Positions 1 through 6,346 of a DNA stretch of 19,022 bases are shown here, in pieces. Source of the stretch: QYOJ01 sp964616825 (GTDB taxonomy: Bacteria; Bacteroidota; Bacteroidia; Bacteroidales; FEN-979); assembly GCA_964616825.1 (NCBI GenBank), contig CAZTSX010000033.1:1-19022 (forward strand), read 5' to 3'. Position 1 is the first letter of the stretch. Each line of letters begins with the position of its first letter. The notes under the pieces are model-generated. The model saw only the letters and a program-made list of their open reading frames with translations. It had not been told where the DNA came from and did not search any database. The position numbers and the translations under genes are program-made.

Positions 1-74
1 AAATAAAAATATTACCGCTAAATCATCGCCCGGCACATAGCGGCTCACCGTTATGCCTCAAAAATATCTATCTT

Positions 75-106
75 ATTGTAAAGCATTCAAAGATTTTGTA
101 TATTTG
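75..106 (+). promoter_or_regulatory. Candidate Bacteroidota promoter for the DUF433/DUF5615 pair
   Basis: The -7 element TATATTTG at 99-106 matches the Bacteroidota consensus TAnnTTTG exactly. An ATTG at 75-78 lies 20 bases upstream, where the -33 TTTG box is expected. Transcription would start near 113, leaving a leader of about 10 bases before the ATG at 123. The match and spacing are seen in the sequence; promoter activity is inferred. Confidence 0.45.
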
Positions 107-122
107 ATGAAAGTTTCAGAAA

Positions 123-344
123 ATGATACGCTATACAGACAGAATAATAATAAATCCAAACATAAGATTTGGAAGACCCTGTGTTAAAGGCACAAGGATT
201 GCTGTATATGACATCCTTAGTTGGCTCGCATCAGGCATGAGTCATAACCAAATAATTCAGGACTTCCCGGAATTGAAAGAAGAGGACATAAAAGCCTGTC
301 TTGCCTTTGCAGCTGATAAAGAACATAAACTCCGGGTTGCCTAA
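123..344 (+). CDS. DUF433 antitoxin (VapB45-like)
   Basis: A 73-residue protein of the DUF433 family, a short helix-turn-helix fold that is the usual antitoxin partner of DUF5615 PIN-like toxins (VapB45/VapC45 type). The family signature is clear: an N-terminal strand with RIIINPNIRFGRPCVKGTRI (about residues 7-26), then a helical part with the typical 'YDILSWLASGMS...QIIQDFP.L..EDIKACLAFA' pattern. Its stop codon shares one base with the next gene's ATG (TAATG at 342-346), the coupling usual for toxin-antitoxin pairs. The full family length is present, so the antitoxin looks intact. It probably binds its own promoter region, as other such antitoxins do. The partner toxin is cut short. Confidence 0.85.
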   Translation: MIRYTDRIIINPNIRFGRPCVKGTRIAVYDILSWLASGMSHNQIIQDFPELKEEDIKACLAFAADKEHKLRVA

Positions 345-574
345 TGAAACTACTATTTGATCAAAATATATCGTTTCGAGTAGTCCGAGAGTTAACAGAA
401 TATTTTCCAGAAGCAAAGCAGGTTCGAGAGTTGAACCTTGAGAACACTACAGATCGCCAGATTTGGGAGTACGCCAAACAGAATGGTTATACAATCATCA
501 CTTTTGACTCTGATTTTTTAAACTCAGGACACGGAGAAAATACTTATGTGAAATATGCCTTGTTTTTGCAATAA
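344..574 (+). pseudogene. DUF5615 PIN-like toxin, C-terminally truncated
   Basis: The first 60 or so residues match DUF5615, a PIN-like nuclease family paired with DUF433 antitoxins. Visible landmarks are MKLLFDQNIS at the N-terminus (Asp6), TTDRQIWEYA (Asp37) and TIITFDSDF (Asp55 and Asp57), the acidic residues expected of the metal site. Family members are about 105-115 residues and continue with a strand and helix containing a W-L-R-x-G-N type motif. This protein leaves the family pattern just after residue 60 and stops at residue 76 with an unrelated tail. No continuation was seen in the other frames downstream. The likely cause is a deletion or recombination near position 525. The toxin is probably inactive, although the acidic residues remain. 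Family assignment is firm; loss of function is inferred. Confidence 0.75.
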
Positions 575-626
575 TAGTACTTATTTCCAGTGCTTTCATA
601 GGTTTTGAAATATAAATTATACTTGG

Positions 627-980
627 ATGAACCTTCTTATAATAATAAACGATGCTCCCTATGGAACAGAAAAAGCATACAATGCTTTTCGATTGGCGAA
701 CCAACTTGGTAAGGATTATGAAACAGCTGAGGTTAGAATATTTCTAATGGCAGACTCTGTAACTTGTGCAGTAACAAACCAAAGCACGCCAACCGGTTAT
801 TACAACATTGAGCGAATGTTGAAACTTGCTCTTAGAAAAGGTGCAAAAGTAAAAATCTGCGGTTCGTGTGCTGATGCAAGAGGACTGAATAACTCACAAT
901 TGATTGAAGGAACAGAAATCAGCACCATGGAAGAACTCGCGAAATGGGTTGTTTCCAGCGATAAAGTTGTCGTATTTTAA
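627..980 (+). CDS. DsrE/DsrF-family sulfur-relay-like protein
   Basis: A 117-residue protein with the DsrE-like alpha/beta fold. It opens with the strand NLLIIINDAPYGTEKAYNA, has a middle segment 'VRIFLMADSVTCAV', and then the family motif KICGSCADARGL (residues 76-87). The cysteine at 78 in this motif is the usual functional cysteine of the family; Cys47 and Cys81 are additional. Length is typical for the family, so the gene looks complete. Members act in sulfur-transfer relays or are small cytosolic proteins of unknown role, and no sulfur-oxidation or tRNA-thiolation genes are nearby to specify the job. It lies on the AT-rich edge with the toxin-antitoxin remnant and converges on the decarboxylase gene. 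Confidence 0.85.
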   Translation: MNLLIIINDAPYGTEKAYNAFRLANQLGKDYETAEVRIFLMADSVTCAVTNQSTPTGYYNIERMLKLALRKGAKVKICGSCADARGLNNSQLIEGTEISTMEELAKWVVSSDKVVVF

Positions 981-985
981 ATAAT

Positions 986-1033
986 AATTGTTGAAAGCAT
1001 CTGAGCGAAATCAGACCATCTCTTTCAATAATT
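986..1033. terminator. Inverted repeat, possible bidirectional terminator between convergent genes
   Basis: AATTGTTGAAAG (986-997) pairs with CTTTCAATAATT (1022-1033) over 12 positions with one G-T wobble. A smaller CTGA / TCAG stem (1001-1004 and 1011-1014) closes around GCGAAA inside the loop. The structure sits between the DsrE gene, which ends at 980, and the decarboxylase gene, which ends at 1011 on the other strand, so it overlaps the decarboxylase 3' end. There is only a short T-rich stretch after the stem, so termination is inferred from position and folding potential. Confidence 0.45.
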
Positions 1034-2432
1034 TCAATACAGTTTGGACCTGTTTCAAATGTGTGCGGAAGGACAAAACAGCGAATCGTATCCAATAGAT
1101 GTCATCAATCGTTGTAGACGATAAAAAAAACCGACCATCATGTTTGATTTGTTCAATCAGATTTTGATTAAACAAATTGGAATTGCCTGATTTGGGTATG
1201 TATCGAAAAATGACAACAGACAAATCGGGCTGCGGGCCTACTTCAAATCCAATTTTTTGTATCTCCCTGTAAAAGTATCTACACAATAATACCTTCTCTT
1301 CCAGGGCGGCGCGAAAAGGGGCGACACCAAATAACTGCAAAGAAAGCCACATGCGTAAACCCCTGAAATGTTTGGTTAGTTCAGGTGACAGGTCTTCAGG
1401 TGAGGGATCTTCTTCCAACGTAAAAGCATCCTGCATATAATTAGCCGTGTGGTGATGTGTTTGATATAAGGCTTTGGTATTTTTAACCAAAATGGCTCCG
1501 ATGCCGTAGGATAAAAACAGTCCCTTGTGGGGATCAATAGCAATAGAATCGGACAATTCTGTCCCTTTAAAAGCAGGTTTTAATTTGTTTGACAGCATAA
1601 AAAAACCACCATATGCTGCATCAATATGAAACCACAGATTTTTTTCCCGGGCAATTTCGCCAATAGCTTCCAGCGGATCTATCGCTCCCGTATCTGTAGT
1701 TCCGGCAGAGGCAATAACCATAAAAGGAAGCAAACCTTTTGCCTGGTCTGCCTCAGTTTGTTGGCTTAAACGTGCAGGTATCATTTTAAATTCCTCGTCC
1801 ATAGGGACATAACGGATGATGCACTCGCGCATACCGACAATGCGTAGTGATTTTAGCACACAATGGTGCACCTGGCGTGTCATATAGATCACACTTTTTT
1901 CTATATCCCTGGCCCGAATTCCTTTAGCATCTCTGGCGGTTGTAATTGCAGAAAGGTTGGCCATAGATCCTCCCGAAGTTAGATTGCCCAGTGCATCCGA
2001 AGGATAATCCACCATTTTGCACATCCAACGCAGCAACATATTTTCCATTCGCACCCCGCCCGGACAGGCGAAAAATATCCCTACATATCGATTTGTAACG
2101 GCTGCTAAATAATCACCCAGGGCAGTGGTAAAAACCCCTCCCCCGGGGATGTAACCAAAATGCCCTCCCGAGGCCGGGTTGATGTTTGGTGTATCTACAT
2201 TCTCCTTCAGACAATCTAAAACCTCCTCAATAGGTTTGCCCTCTTCCTCAATGGGGAAATCCAGGATATTTTTGCCCAAATCTTCAGACACTACAAAGGT
2301 GGTGTGCTGGTTGAATCCATCCAGGAAATTATCAGCATATGCCTGTACAGCTTTATTCCAATAAGCCCTGTTGCCAGCCTGAGGCTCTAATTTTCGAGAG
2401 ACTGCTTCAAGTTTTTTTATCTCACTTAACAT
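1011..2432 (-). CDS. PLP-dependent group II amino acid decarboxylase (aromatic-L-amino-acid decarboxylase-like)
   Basis: A 473-residue fold-type I PLP enzyme of the group II decarboxylase family (aromatic amino acid, histidine and glutamate decarboxylases). The PLP lysine is in IAIDPHKGLF (Lys303). The cofactor-binding Asp is in FHIDAAYGG (Asp271), the ring-stacking His in QVHHCV (His189/190), and the phosphate-binding loop in NLTSGGSMANL (150-160). N-terminal NPASGGHFGYIPGGG (85-99) is the family's substrate-pocket region. Length is normal and the gene appears intact. It would remove CO2 from an amino acid to give an amine; the exact substrate cannot be read from sequence. It is divergent from the methyl-transfer operon, separated by 192 bases. 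An AdiC-like antiporter, the usual partner type for such enzymes, ends that operon. Confidence 0.9.
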   Translation of the reverse strand: MLSEIKKLEAVSRKLEPQAGNRAYWNKAVQAYADNFLDGFNQHTTFVVSEDLGKNILDFPIEEEGKPIEEVLDCLKENVDTPNINPASGGHFGYIPGGGVFTTALGDYLAAVTNRYVGIFFACPGGVRMENMLLRWMCKMVDYPSDALGNLTSGGSMANLSAITTARDAKGIRARDIEKSVIYMTRQVHHCVLKSLRIVGMRECIIRYVPMDEEFKMIPARLSQQTEADQAKGLLPFMVIASAGTTDTGAIDPLEAIGEIAREKNLWFHIDAAYGGFFMLSNKLKPAFKGTELSDSIAIDPHKGLFLSYGIGAILVKNTKALYQTHHHTANYMQDAFTLEEDPSPEDLSPELTKHFRGLRMWLSLQLFGVAPFRAALEEKVLLCRYFYREIQKIGFEVGPQPDLSVVIFRYIPKSGNSNLFNQNLIEQIKHDGRFFLSSTTIDDIYWIRFAVLSFRTHLKQVQTVLKLLKEMV

Positions 2433-2541
2433 GTAGCATAGTTACAAAATATATTTTATACACTGGTGGCCCATGATGCGATTTTCCCTTCAAAAATAAT
2501 AACATCAACCATTCGCATTGACATACCATTAATGATACTTC

Positions 2542-2573
2542 TTTGGAGATGACAATAATTCTTGATATTTTAG
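2542..2573 (+). promoter_or_regulatory. Candidate promoter of the corrinoid methyl-transfer operon
   Basis: TTTG at 2542-2545 is followed after 20 bases by TATTTTAG at 2566-2573, one mismatch from the Bacteroidota -7 consensus TAnnTTTG. Predicted transcription start is near 2580, about 45 bases before the first ATG at 2625. This is the only good match I saw in the 192-base divergent spacer. I recognise no cobalamin riboswitch in that spacer. Activity is inferred from motif and spacing only. Confidence 0.4.
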
Positions 2574-2624
2574 TGCGGTCTGGAAAATACAAACCAGATT
2601 ATAACTGAACCGATTTACGATAGA

Positions 2625-3290
2625 ATGATTAATTTTTCAATCACTGAAATTATCCCGGACAGGGAAGTTGTTTATCAATCCCAGGGAATTAAACAGGAGG
2701 TGTCAGTTCCCCAAAAAATCACCGATCTTTATGATTATTCACTATCACTATTCACGAAAGATGTTGAGCCCAAAGGATTAATAAAAGAAATTTCCATTCC
2801 GGAATTTTCAGAGATTTTTCAGGGAAATGGTGAGAATGAAGAAGATGCTCCTGTACAACACATTTTTCCTTTGGCCGATTCCCTGGCTCTATTTGCTCTT
2901 ACACTGGGAAAAACTATCAGCGATACCATTTCAGATTTATTTAACAGGCAAGATTTTGCATTGGCATCAATGCTCGATTCTATTGCCTCTGCAAGTGCTG
3001 ATAAAGCAGCCTCTATAGCCGAGCTAAATTTCAGGAAATCATCAAAAACCTTCCTGTATTGCCCTGGATATTGTGGCTGGCATATAAGCGGGCAACAACA
3101 CCTTTTCAAAAAACTTGAACCTGAACGAATCGGGATTTCCTTGAATAATCAATTTCTTATGATCCCGTTGAAGTCAATATCCGGAGTTTTGATTGCCGGA
3201 GACAAGGAAATTCATAATTTTGATAATGATTTTACCTTTTGCGCTCAATGTAAAACCTTCAGCTGCATTGACAAAAAGGACATGTTATAA
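2625..3290 (+). CDS. Stand-alone MetH-type activation-domain protein (corrinoid reactivation)
   Basis: A 221-residue protein resembling the C-terminal activation module of cobalamin-dependent methionine synthase, which uses SAM and reduced flavodoxin to rescue cob(II)alamin. Landmarks are the helix LDSIASASADKAAS (117-130), the LYCPGYCGWHI loop (144-154) matching the MetH RPAPGY-type SAM loop, and RIGISLNNQFLMIPLKSISGVLIAG (168-192), matching the module's final strands. Two things stand out. Residue 144 is Leu where the MetH loop has Arg. The C-terminus carries Cys206, Cys209 and Cys214 (CxxCx4C), as I recall in short clostridial versions, which could bind metal or an Fe-S cluster. It is the first gene of the operon, 18 bases before the MttB-family gene, and presumably reactivates the corrinoid protein two genes downstream. 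Confidence 0.8.
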   Translation: MINFSITEIIPDREVVYQSQGIKQEVSVPQKITDLYDYSLSLFTKDVEPKGLIKEISIPEFSEIFQGNGENEEDAPVQHIFPLADSLALFALTLGKTISDTISDLFNRQDFALASMLDSIASASADKAASIAELNFRKSSKTFLYCPGYCGWHISGQQHLFKKLEPERIGISLNNQFLMIPLKSISGVLIAGDKEIHNFDNDFTFCAQCKTFSCIDKKDML

Positions 3291-3308
3291 ACTAAAAAAT
3301 AAACTACA

Positions 3309-4763
3309 ATGGGAATCAGGCCGGTCACACACTTTTTGGAGGATAATTTAATTGAAAAGATCATATCGGAAGCACGTGATCTCCTCTGTAACCTGGGAAT
3401 AACCCTGCATAACAAGGGAGTCCTGGAGGTATTATCCGGATATGGTGCTGCTGTTGATCAGGATAAATATCATGTTCGATTCACAAATGATATCATTGAT
3501 AAAGCCCTTGGATCAACACCCTCTTCATTTAAGTTGTTTGATGTACTGGGCCAGGAAACGCATGATTTCTCCGGTTACAACAGCCACTTCACACCCGGTT
3601 CTGCTGCCATCAATATCCTTGACAATCAGACCAATGAAATACGCAAACCTACGACTGCAGATTTCATAAATTACTCCAAACTGATGAGTGGGTTGGAATA
3701 TATTGCTTCAACAAGTACGGCTTTTATTCCTGCTGATGTAACAGAAAAAATTTCAGATAGTTATCGCCTCTATCTGAGTTTGCTCTATTGTGAAAAACCT
3801 GTGGTTACCGGAGCCTTTACGATTGAGGGTTTTGATACTATAAAAGATCTGCAGCTTGCTGTCAGGGGAACAAAGGAAGAGCTAGCAGCTAAACCTCTGA
3901 CGATATTATCGTGTTGCCCAACATCTCCGCTGAAGTTCAGTGATGTTACATCTCAAAATGTGGTTGATTGTGCCCGGTTTGGGATCCCGGTTGAATTCAT
4001 CTCCATGCCTCTTTCCGGTTTCATGGCACCAGTAACCCTTGTCGGTAGTATAATACAACACACAGCCGAAACAATCAGTGGAATTATTATCAGTCAGCTA
4101 ACGAATCCCGGAACACCTATTCTTTATGGTGGATCACCTGCTATTTTTGATATGCGGTATGAAACGACACCCATGGGAGCGGTAGAAACCATGATGATTG
4201 ATTGTGCGTATAACGAAATAGGTAAATTCCTTGGTTTCCCAACTCAAGCCTATATTTCGCTTAGTGACGCAAAAAGACTCGATGCCCAGGCAGGCCTGGA
4301 ATCATCGATGGGCGCTACATTGGCTGTTCTTTCAGGGATCAACAATATTTCGGGGCCGGGCATGCTAGATTTCGAAAGCTGTCAGAGCCTGCAAAAACTG
4401 ATTGTAGACAATGAAATCTGTGGGATGACGCTAAGGATAGCCCGGGGAATTGAACCCAAAGAAGATTTTCCGTCCATTCCTTTGTTCCAGGAATTATTAA
4501 AGGAGAAACACCTGCTCATTTCAAAACATACGCGAAAATATATTAGAGAAGAACATTATTTTCCGGGTAAGGTCATTAACAGAGCAAATCTTTCAAGATG
4601 GAAGGAAGAAGGCAGTCTAAGCCTAGCGGAACAGGCTAACCAGGAGATAGAAAGGCTGCTGAACGACTATCAGCCATCCAGGCTTCCTGAAGATATTAAG
4701 AACGAGTTAACTCTTCGAATGGAGGCCGAGGCAAAGTTTCATGGGATGGACAAGCTACCGTGA
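3309..4763 (+). CDS. MttB-family corrinoid-dependent methyltransferase, non-pyrrolysine (MtgB-like)
   Basis: A 484-residue trimethylamine methyltransferase (MttB) superfamily protein with a TIM-barrel fold. In this superfamily a methyl group moves from a quaternary amine, such as glycine betaine, proline betaine, carnitine or trimethylamine, to the Co(I) of a partner corrinoid protein. Visible family segments are the N-terminal helical part with 'EARDLLCNLGITLHN', the TPGSAAINILD strand (95-105), YGGSPAIFDMR (273-283), and the C-terminal SDAKRLDAQAG (319-329) and NNISGPGMLD (345-354). The frame is open throughout with no internal amber codon, so this is not a pyrrolysine enzyme. Non-pyrrolysine members act on betaines rather than trimethylamine. 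The substrate is not readable here. The corrinoid partner is encoded directly downstream. Confidence 0.9.
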   Translation: MGIRPVTHFLEDNLIEKIISEARDLLCNLGITLHNKGVLEVLSGYGAAVDQDKYHVRFTNDIIDKALGSTPSSFKLFDVLGQETHDFSGYNSHFTPGSAAINILDNQTNEIRKPTTADFINYSKLMSGLEYIASTSTAFIPADVTEKISDSYRLYLSLLYCEKPVVTGAFTIEGFDTIKDLQLAVRGTKEELAAKPLTILSCCPTSPLKFSDVTSQNVVDCARFGIPVEFISMPLSGFMAPVTLVGSIIQHTAETISGIIISQLTNPGTPILYGGSPAIFDMRYETTPMGAVETMMIDCAYNEIGKFLGFPTQAYISLSDAKRLDAQAGLESSMGATLAVLSGINNISGPGMLDFESCQSLQKLIVDNEICGMTLRIARGIEPKEDFPSIPLFQELLKEKHLLISKHTRKYIREEHYFPGKVINRANLSRWKEEGSLSLAEQANQEIERLLNDYQPSRLPEDIKNELTLRMEAEAKFHGMDKLP

Positions 4764-4764
4764 T

Positions 4765-4808
4765 AACAAATAACAAACATCGAAAATCAAAAATCGAAAA
4801 TCATAAAT
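4765..4808 (+). repeat. Degenerate 7-nt tandem repeat in the operon spacer
   Basis: The spacer between the MttB-family and corrinoid genes is built of heptamers: AACAAAT, AACAAAC, (AT), CGAAAAT, CAAAAAT, CGAAAAT, CATAAAT. The repeat fills almost the whole 51-base gap. The unit is AT-rich and contains stops, so it is not coding. Similar short repeats with other unit lengths occur near 17200 and 18200. Confidence 0.7.
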
Positions 4809-4814
4809 AATTCC

Positions 4815-5444
4815 ATGGATATCCTGCAACAGATTTCAGATCAGATTGATCTTGGTGATGATGAAAAAGTTCATGAATTAACCACAATAGCTATTGAACA
4901 AAAGATCCCCGTAAAACAAATTCTTGACGAGGGTTTGTTACTGGGAATGAATATCATCGGGCAGAAATTCAAAGAGCATGAAATATTCCTTCCGGAAGTG
5001 CTGATGGCAGCAAAGGCAATGAATGCAGGGATGGACCTGATTAAGCCCCTGCTTCTCTCTGACAGCATTCCCATGAAAGCCAAGGTAGTAATCGGTACAG
5101 TAAGAGGCGACTTACATGATATAGGAAAAAACCTGGTTGGCGTTATGTTAAAAGGCGCAGGTTTTGAAATCATCGACCTGGGGAATGATGTGACCCCGGA
5201 AAAATTCATTAAAACGGCAAAAACTGAAGGCGCACAGTTCATCGGAATGTCAGCTTTGCTGACAACCACCATGCCTGTCATGAAGGAAGTGGTTGACCAG
5301 ATCAGGAAAGAAAATCTCGAAGGGAAAATAAAAACCCTTATTGGCGGGGCTGCGGTTTCGAGAAGTTACGCTGAAGATATCGGCGCAACCGCTTACTGTT
5401 ATGACGGCTCTAATGCTGTTGAATATCTTAACTCAATCGTTTGA
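4815..5444 (+). CDS. Corrinoid (cobalamin-binding) methyl-carrier protein (MtgC/MttC-like)
   Basis: A 209-residue methyltransferase corrinoid protein: a helical cap of about 90 residues followed by a Rossmann-like B12-binding domain. The cobalt-ligating histidine is in the signature GDLHDIGKNLV (Asp99, His101, Gly104). It is followed by IDLGNDV, IGMSALLTTTMP and the nucleotide-tail loop LIGGAAVS. The length is standard for MtgC/MttC/MtbC carriers, and the same fold forms the cobalamin module of MetH. It should accept a methyl group from the MttB-family protein upstream and donate it to the acceptor enzyme encoded immediately downstream. Its stop codon ends three bases before that gene's ATG, so the two are almost certainly translated together. 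Confidence 0.93.
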   Translation: MDILQQISDQIDLGDDEKVHELTTIAIEQKIPVKQILDEGLLLGMNIIGQKFKEHEIFLPEVLMAAKAMNAGMDLIKPLLLSDSIPMKAKVVIGTVRGDLHDIGKNLVGVMLKGAGFEIIDLGNDVTPEKFIKTAKTEGAQFIGMSALLTTTMPVMKEVVDQIRKENLEGKIKTLIGGAAVSRSYAEDIGATAYCYDGSNAVEYLNSIV

Positions 5445-5446
5445 AT

Positions 5447-6340
5447 ATGAGAGCTGTAATGGATCGGATTAAGCAAGGAGAAATCCTTGTTTGTGATGGT
5501 GCCATGGGCTCGTTATTGATGGACCGGGCTAAGGAACAATTACAGGGTACCTGCCCTGAATCTATCAATCTCAGCCATCCGGAAATTATTGAAGAGATCG
5601 CCCGATTATATATCCATGCCGGGGCAGACATCATTGAAACAAATACATTTGGGGGCTCTCCTCTGAAACTGGGAAGCTACTCCCTGGATGATAAAACGGA
5701 AGAGATCAACAGGGCTGCCATCATGGCGGCAAAAAAGGCATCAAACAATGAAGCTTATATCTGCGCTTCTGTTGGCCCAAGCGGCAAGCTTCTCAAACCA
5801 TTTGGGGATACGGAACCAAACGAGATTTACGAGAGTTTTTACCGGCAAATCAACGAAATTGTTGATGCTGGCGCAGATATGATTATGATTGAGACGATGA
5901 CCGACCTTAATGAAGCACTTCTCGCGGTAGATGCAACACGGGATATCTCTTCGTCAATTCCTGTGATTGCTTCGATGACGTATGAATCTACTCCCCGGGG
6001 ATTTTTTACCATCATGGGAACAACGATTGAAGCAGCCACAAAAAAAATAGAAGACTCGGGAGCTGATATCATTGGTTCAAATTGCGGGAATGGGATTGAG
6101 GATCTTGTTCTGATTGCTAAAGAACATAAAAAGCACTCCAACCTTCCTATATTGATCCAGGCAAATGCAGGAATTCCTGAACTGAAGGATGGAATACCGT
6201 TTTATCCGGAAACTCCTGAATTTATGGCGGAGAAATGCGAAGAATTAATCGCCGTTGGAGTATCCATTATTGGTGGATGTTGCGGTACTACCCCGGCACA
6301 CATAAAAGCCATTCGCAACATAGTTGACCTAAACCGATAA
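5447..6340 (+). CDS. Homocysteine S-methyltransferase (MetH Hcy-module / BHMT-like)
   Basis: A roughly 298-residue zinc-dependent homocysteine S-methyltransferase domain, the fold shared by the N-terminal module of MetH, BHMT and MmuM. The opening ILVCDGAMGSLL, ADIIETNTFGGSP and the three zinc ligands, Cys213 (GSNCGNG) and Cys278-Cys279 (GGCCGTTP), are all present. The product would be methionine. In the operon, the methyl donor is most simply the methylated corrinoid protein encoded just upstream, as in MetH, instead of the usual folate-accepting methyltransferase of betaine systems. I chose the ATG at 5447, two bases after the previous stop. A TTG at 5441 and an ATG at 5459 are alternatives; the 5441 choice would add two residues. 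The gene ends six bases before the transporter gene. Confidence 0.9.
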   Translation: MRAVMDRIKQGEILVCDGAMGSLLMDRAKEQLQGTCPESINLSHPEIIEEIARLYIHAGADIIETNTFGGSPLKLGSYSLDDKTEEINRAAIMAAKKASNNEAYICASVGPSGKLLKPFGDTEPNEIYESFYRQINEIVDAGADMIMIETMTDLNEALLAVDATRDISSSIPVIASMTYESTPRGFFTIMGTTIEAATKKIEDSGADIIGSNCGNGIEDLVLIAKEHKKHSNLPILIQANAGIPELKDGIPFYPETPEFMAEKCEELIAVGVSIIGGCCGTTPAHIKAIRNIVDLNR

Positions 6341-6346
6341 CTGTCT

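Noticed and set aside
2433..2624. Search for a cobalamin riboswitch in the divergent spacer before the corrinoid operon
   Set aside because: I could not see a B12-box-like core in the 192 bases; a covariance-model search would decide.
4871..5281. A 136-codon minus-strand frame opposite the corrinoid gene
   Set aside because: The plus-strand product has the B12 motif and correct length; the antisense frame has no recognisable domain.
5441..5449. TTG at 5441 as the homocysteine methyltransferase start
   Set aside because: ATG at 5447 lies two bases after the previous stop and is more usual. The alternative adds only two residues.
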